From Verrucomicrobiota bacterium JB025 (GTDB lineage: Bacteria; Verrucomicrobiota; Verrucomicrobiia; Verrucomicrobiales; Akkermansiaceae), in contig JAUTCT010000153.1 in NCBI GenBank assembly GCA_030673875.1, positions 1 to 64,000 on the forward strand: DNA of 64,000 nt, written 5' to 3'. Shown here one piece after another: positions 62,901 to 64,000 of the stretch. The position numbers and the translations under genes are program-made. The notes beneath the pieces were generated by a model. The model worked only from the letters and a program-made list of their open reading frames with translations. It did not search any database and had not been told where the DNA came from. The number at the start of each line of letters is the position of its first letter. Within the stretch, counting starts at the first letter, position 1.

Positions 62901-64000
62901 ATACAACAACACCACCGCCACCGCCATGCCCGTCCCGCTCGACACCTGGATCACCGGCAGAGCCGGCCTCCCCTCGGACCTCGACTACTTCAAAATCCAG
63001 ATCCTCACCCGGGGCATCCTCCACGCCAGGGTCGACGCCCTGCCCCCGGCCATGAGAACCACCATCTCGCTCTACAATTCCTCCGGCTCCTACATCACGG
63101 ACTCCACCGCCTGGAACAACGGCGAATTCAACGACCTCGTCCGCGACCTCACACCCGGATTCTACTACGTCCGCATCCGTGACTACTTCAGCGCAACCCA
63201 CACGGAATCCTGGGCCGCCCACTTCGGCTTCTCACCCGCCGAAGACCGCTACGAGCCAAACTCGGTCATCGGCGAGGCCAGCCCGCTGCCGGTCAACACC
63301 ACCATCAGCGACGCCTCCATCTGCCCCGCCGGCGACTACGACTTCTATCAAATCAACGTCCCCGGACCCGGCCGCCTCACCATGACCCTCAACAACTGCC
63401 CGCCGGACATGAGAACCCAGCTCGGCCTCTACAACAAAAACTTCGCCTGGCTCGGTGAATCCTACGCCTACAACCCCGGTGAAGACGTCACCTATCTCTT
63501 TGACTCGGACGAGGCCACCACACTCTACCTCCGCGCCCGCGACATCAACGGCGGTGCCCACCCGGCACCCTACTCGCTGACCGCCTCATTCGTCCCGGTC
63601 TCGGACCCCTATGAGCCCAACGACCTCACCGACACCGCCATCCTGCTGCCCTCCTCCACCATCTCCGCATGGTGCTTCGCCCCGGGCGACTACGACCACT
63701 ACCGCGTCCACGTCACCGCAGGCCAGACCCTCGCCGTCAGCGTCACCAACACCCCGCCCGCCATGCGCCCGCAGATCGTCCTCTACAGCCCCGACCACGC
63801 GTGGATCACCTATCAGGATGGCAACAACAACGGCGACGACACCCACTTCGCCTACACCGTTCCCTCGGACGGCATGTACATCATCCGCATCCGGGACATC
63901 AACGGCGCCGGCCACATCACCCCCTACACCCTCACCGTCACCGGCGCCAACATCGGCACCGAACCGCCATTCGTCCCGGCCTCCACCGAAAGCGAGGACA
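56917..64000 (+). CDS. Giant secreted protein of tandem PPC domains with PKD-like modules (3' end outside window)
   Basis: The frame is open from the ATG at 56917 to the window end (2,361 complete codons). It starts with a signal peptide (LPLVICLTILTAHPAFA) and a GGAAAGGAG site seven bases upstream. The mature part repeats a roughly 110-130-residue module of the PPC (bacterial pre-peptidase C-terminal) type: ETEPNNEIGNANPL, GNEYDFYRVDIPQAG, LRAQIGLYNADLQWLGE, NIYLRVRNLD and SYTLTTPFT. I count about twenty modules. Three PKD/Ig-like modules of the type PVASIDSISPAAIVVGDSV, with LRVRDNAGIWS, lie near 58440, 60180 and 62630. PPC domains usually flank peptidases and are thought to be secretion or matrix-binding units; here no catalytic domain is seen, so a structural or adhesive role is likely. 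Confidence 0.9.
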   Translation, partial: MKPNALPLVICLTILTAHPAFAETEPNNEIGNANPLAVNSAITASIDPGNEYDFYRVDIPQAGRCSFTIASPPSNLRAQIGLYNADLQWLGERYAVNSGDDVVYTHDASAAGNIYLRVRNLDQVASAGSYTLTTPFTSVPDPHEPTDRIGQAALLTSSSTSGYLFPASEYDWFRVHVPQGNTLSITLTPPPDLRLQTALYSPDFGWTGAYQDASNPGDTVMLDYAVPAAGMYYIRIRSLDYTASLSPYSLAVAGASPGYDPAPAIVTSETEDNDTLSSANGITTGSSVTGTIGNDGDYDWFVFTPDSLGQLTFALDQSPANLKLRFNLYNDSGSHLLGGFAGNNGGLFSMTYDVAGIQRLYLRIDSLVIGSSASPYSFSTSTVPVTDTYEPNSSYSQAAELSAVNQIEGYIFAAGDSDWFRVHVSTPGTLSATASLLPPNIAPYITIRNLSNAELAKGGGSQGTDLTVSAIITDPGDYLVTISATSYGAVSTAPYTLTLFGADFANFAPVASIDSISPAAIVVGDSVTLTGSGTDSDGTIAAYEWTSSIDGTISTTSSFSTTTLTAGTHTISLRVRDNAGIWSTAKTELLYVGTTVSAETEPNGQIHLANEVALNRPLTAHVTPAGDYDFFKVYLPGPGRLVAEATNVPAELRLTLSLYNENWYWLGDTVAASAGDDVSLPYHYASTGGFHYLRLHADGGQQNATFSYALNFSFTPVDDPGEPNGEIQYATLITGTQDEGFIFPADDLDFYQIWATAGSTLAVNIDNAPSDIRLQVSLYGRNREWLGAYQDAANAGDPVGTSIAISADGFYYIRIRALSGGNNWSETYRLTVTGGNPGYQPPFAPLAAESEPNDNIADANDVSLGTSLTGTIETSGDSDWFAFDVVNPGLVRIALDPAPATLRARVGFWNDNRTYLTGRDASNPGDSVIQEIPVNTPGRYHVTISPLGGTHSTSPYTLSLSTTPVIDPYEPNNTFQSATVLTSTNKVEPRLFPDGDEDWFSVTATAGNTIDVLCADVPAHQKIQLEIRNSANQTLASRRASSAGQSITLSHPVTESGSYAIRLSVVSGGYATTPCSLVVNGAVFNSYVPIAVIDSISPNPVETAAPVTLSGHGEDQDGTVLAYQWSSSIDGVFSISQTAADITTLSPGFHDIHFAVRDDQNNWSPETSATLFVGPAPSESEPNNISGSASPLVLDLPHTGTMDTAGDYDWFRLDLDGPGRLTVQITNPLGSPPMRTSVALYNPDTSYVTDLTASADGDTVTLIRDISDGGSYLIRIRDYSYRIGGQYTVTASYLQVPDPFEPNPDTSLAAAINPDDVLQAHIFPSGDFDYYQVTVPTAGRLNIALTNVPASHRMQIATYNSYLSWTGVYVDASNPGDSISINYDIPAAGTHYLRIRDINSTSSPDEAYTLTTTFSPAPDPFEPNGDVLTAPELTSSPVSAWIFPGGEYDLYRIYTDPGSNLSITADNVPSNLRLQIALYNANGSWISYVEAATEGESITYNYGPASGVYYIRVRDRDGDSNPDETYRLTVTGANLGGEPLPGPSTTETEPNNSLGSATLVTTGPVTGTLSDEDWFAIEITDPAQISFLVETTANDRAVLILYNSSGAAVSSRYTENPGEPSLLVYDIGTPGTYYLRIYDDSGIPSTDPYTLTTSLTTVADPYEPNNSYPESAGIALGLPVQAMTFPAGDSDYFRVETPGPGTLTVSLTGIPANIRGHIAVYDDNHSLLLQRYATNPGTPMETSHQVSSACVRHIRITDLNNNQSSTDPYTLAVTFSPSEDANEPNSAFRDATPLADSNQTSGLIHPLGDHDWFRFNVSTPGTIRLRVTDAAGINPSLYLYNDSGGEMASRHARNTGGHIELEYQITEPDTYYARINDYGSNQSSTSPYLLTIDGADFTTHHPLVDLHPYFSPNPALDGHTVSLSASATDADGSISTYEWTSDIDGLLGTSSTLHLATLTPGVHRISVRCSDDDGNWSGTISQNQIITDTILSEAEYNNTTATAMPVPLDTWITGRAGLPSDLDYFKIQILTRGILHARVDALPPAMRTTISLYNSSGSYITDSTAWNNGEFNDLVRDLTPGFYYVRIRDYFSATHTESWAAHFGFSPAEDRYEPNSVIGEASPLPVNTTISDASICPAGDYDFYQINVPGPGRLTMTLNNCPPDMRTQLGLYNKNFAWLGESYAYNPGEDVTYLFDSDEATTLYLRARDINGGAHPAPYSLTASFVPVSDPYEPNDLTDTAILLPSSTISAWCFAPGDYDHYRVHVTAGQTLAVSVTNTPPAMRPQIVLYSPDHAWITYQDGNNNGDDTHFAYTVPSDGMYIIRIRDINGAGHITPYTLTVTGANIGTEPPFVPASTESED

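Noticed and set aside
1-64000. tRNA, rRNA, integrase or insertion-sequence genes marking a genomic island
   Set aside because: None could be recognised on either strand.

Overview
This is a GC-rich bacterial chromosome segment. I see no tRNA, rRNA, CRISPR array, transposase or integrase. The style suggests a member of the Verrucomicrobiota, probably Verrucomicrobiae. That is inference from four things: giant secreted repeat proteins, C-terminal modules of the kind NLxEYA plus YxxxxSxDL plus FxRxxV, a histone-H1-like basic protein ending in a DUF2934-type segment, and many genes without a clear Shine-Dalgarno site.

Layout. (1) 1-9624, minus strand: the first 3,208 codons of a giant secreted protein. 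It has an SGNH hydrolase head, alternating 'NGSFE' beta-sandwich and cadherin-like modules, InlB-like repeats, then a 273-bp tandem repeat that runs off the left edge. (2) 10037-33483, minus strand: a surface-polysaccharide locus of 22 closely packed genes, many coupled by 4-bp ATGA or GTGA overlaps. Read in transcription order it holds an initiating sugar-phosphate transferase, three nucleotide-sugar enzymes (Gfo/Idh/MocA dehydrogenase, N-acetyltransferase, DegT aminotransferase), a Wzz-ATPase fusion, a deacetylase-like protein and a second initiating transferase. Next come a methyltransferase, a PssD/PssE-type transferase pair, an acyltransferase, acetyltransferases, four further glycosyltransferases, two secreted paralogues of unknown function, a polymerase/ligase-like membrane protein and a Wzm/Wzt ABC exporter. 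(3) 34342-40528, minus strand: a GspF/GspE pair downstream of a large secreted zinc metalloprotease. (4) 40689-52366, mixed strands: CPBP protease, DUF5060-type glycosidase-like protein, phosphodiesterase, galactokinase, Ndk, DUF502 protein, histone-like protein, OmpA/MotB-like protein and two unknowns. (5) 52524-64000, plus strand: a BspA-type leucine-rich-repeat protein and the first 2,361 codons of a giant PPC/PKD-repeat protein.

How it fits together. The locus in (2) should build, decorate and export a polysaccharide that probably carries a diacetamido-type sugar. A 17-bp sequence with a perfect palindromic core occurs in the long leader of this locus and again upstream of the giant adhesin gene, so the two may share a regulator. 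The GspE/GspF pair, the metalloprotease and the giant repeat proteins describe a cell that invests heavily in secretion and surface matrix.

The best candidates for something undescribed are the shared palindrome linking matrix polysaccharide to giant adhesin, the tandem secreted paralogues inside the polysaccharide operon, the Wzz-fused ATPase whose P-loop lysine is replaced by alanine, and the LRR gene that breaks the local strand skew. All coordinates and residue statements come from reading the sequence. Family names are from recognition of motifs, not from database searches.
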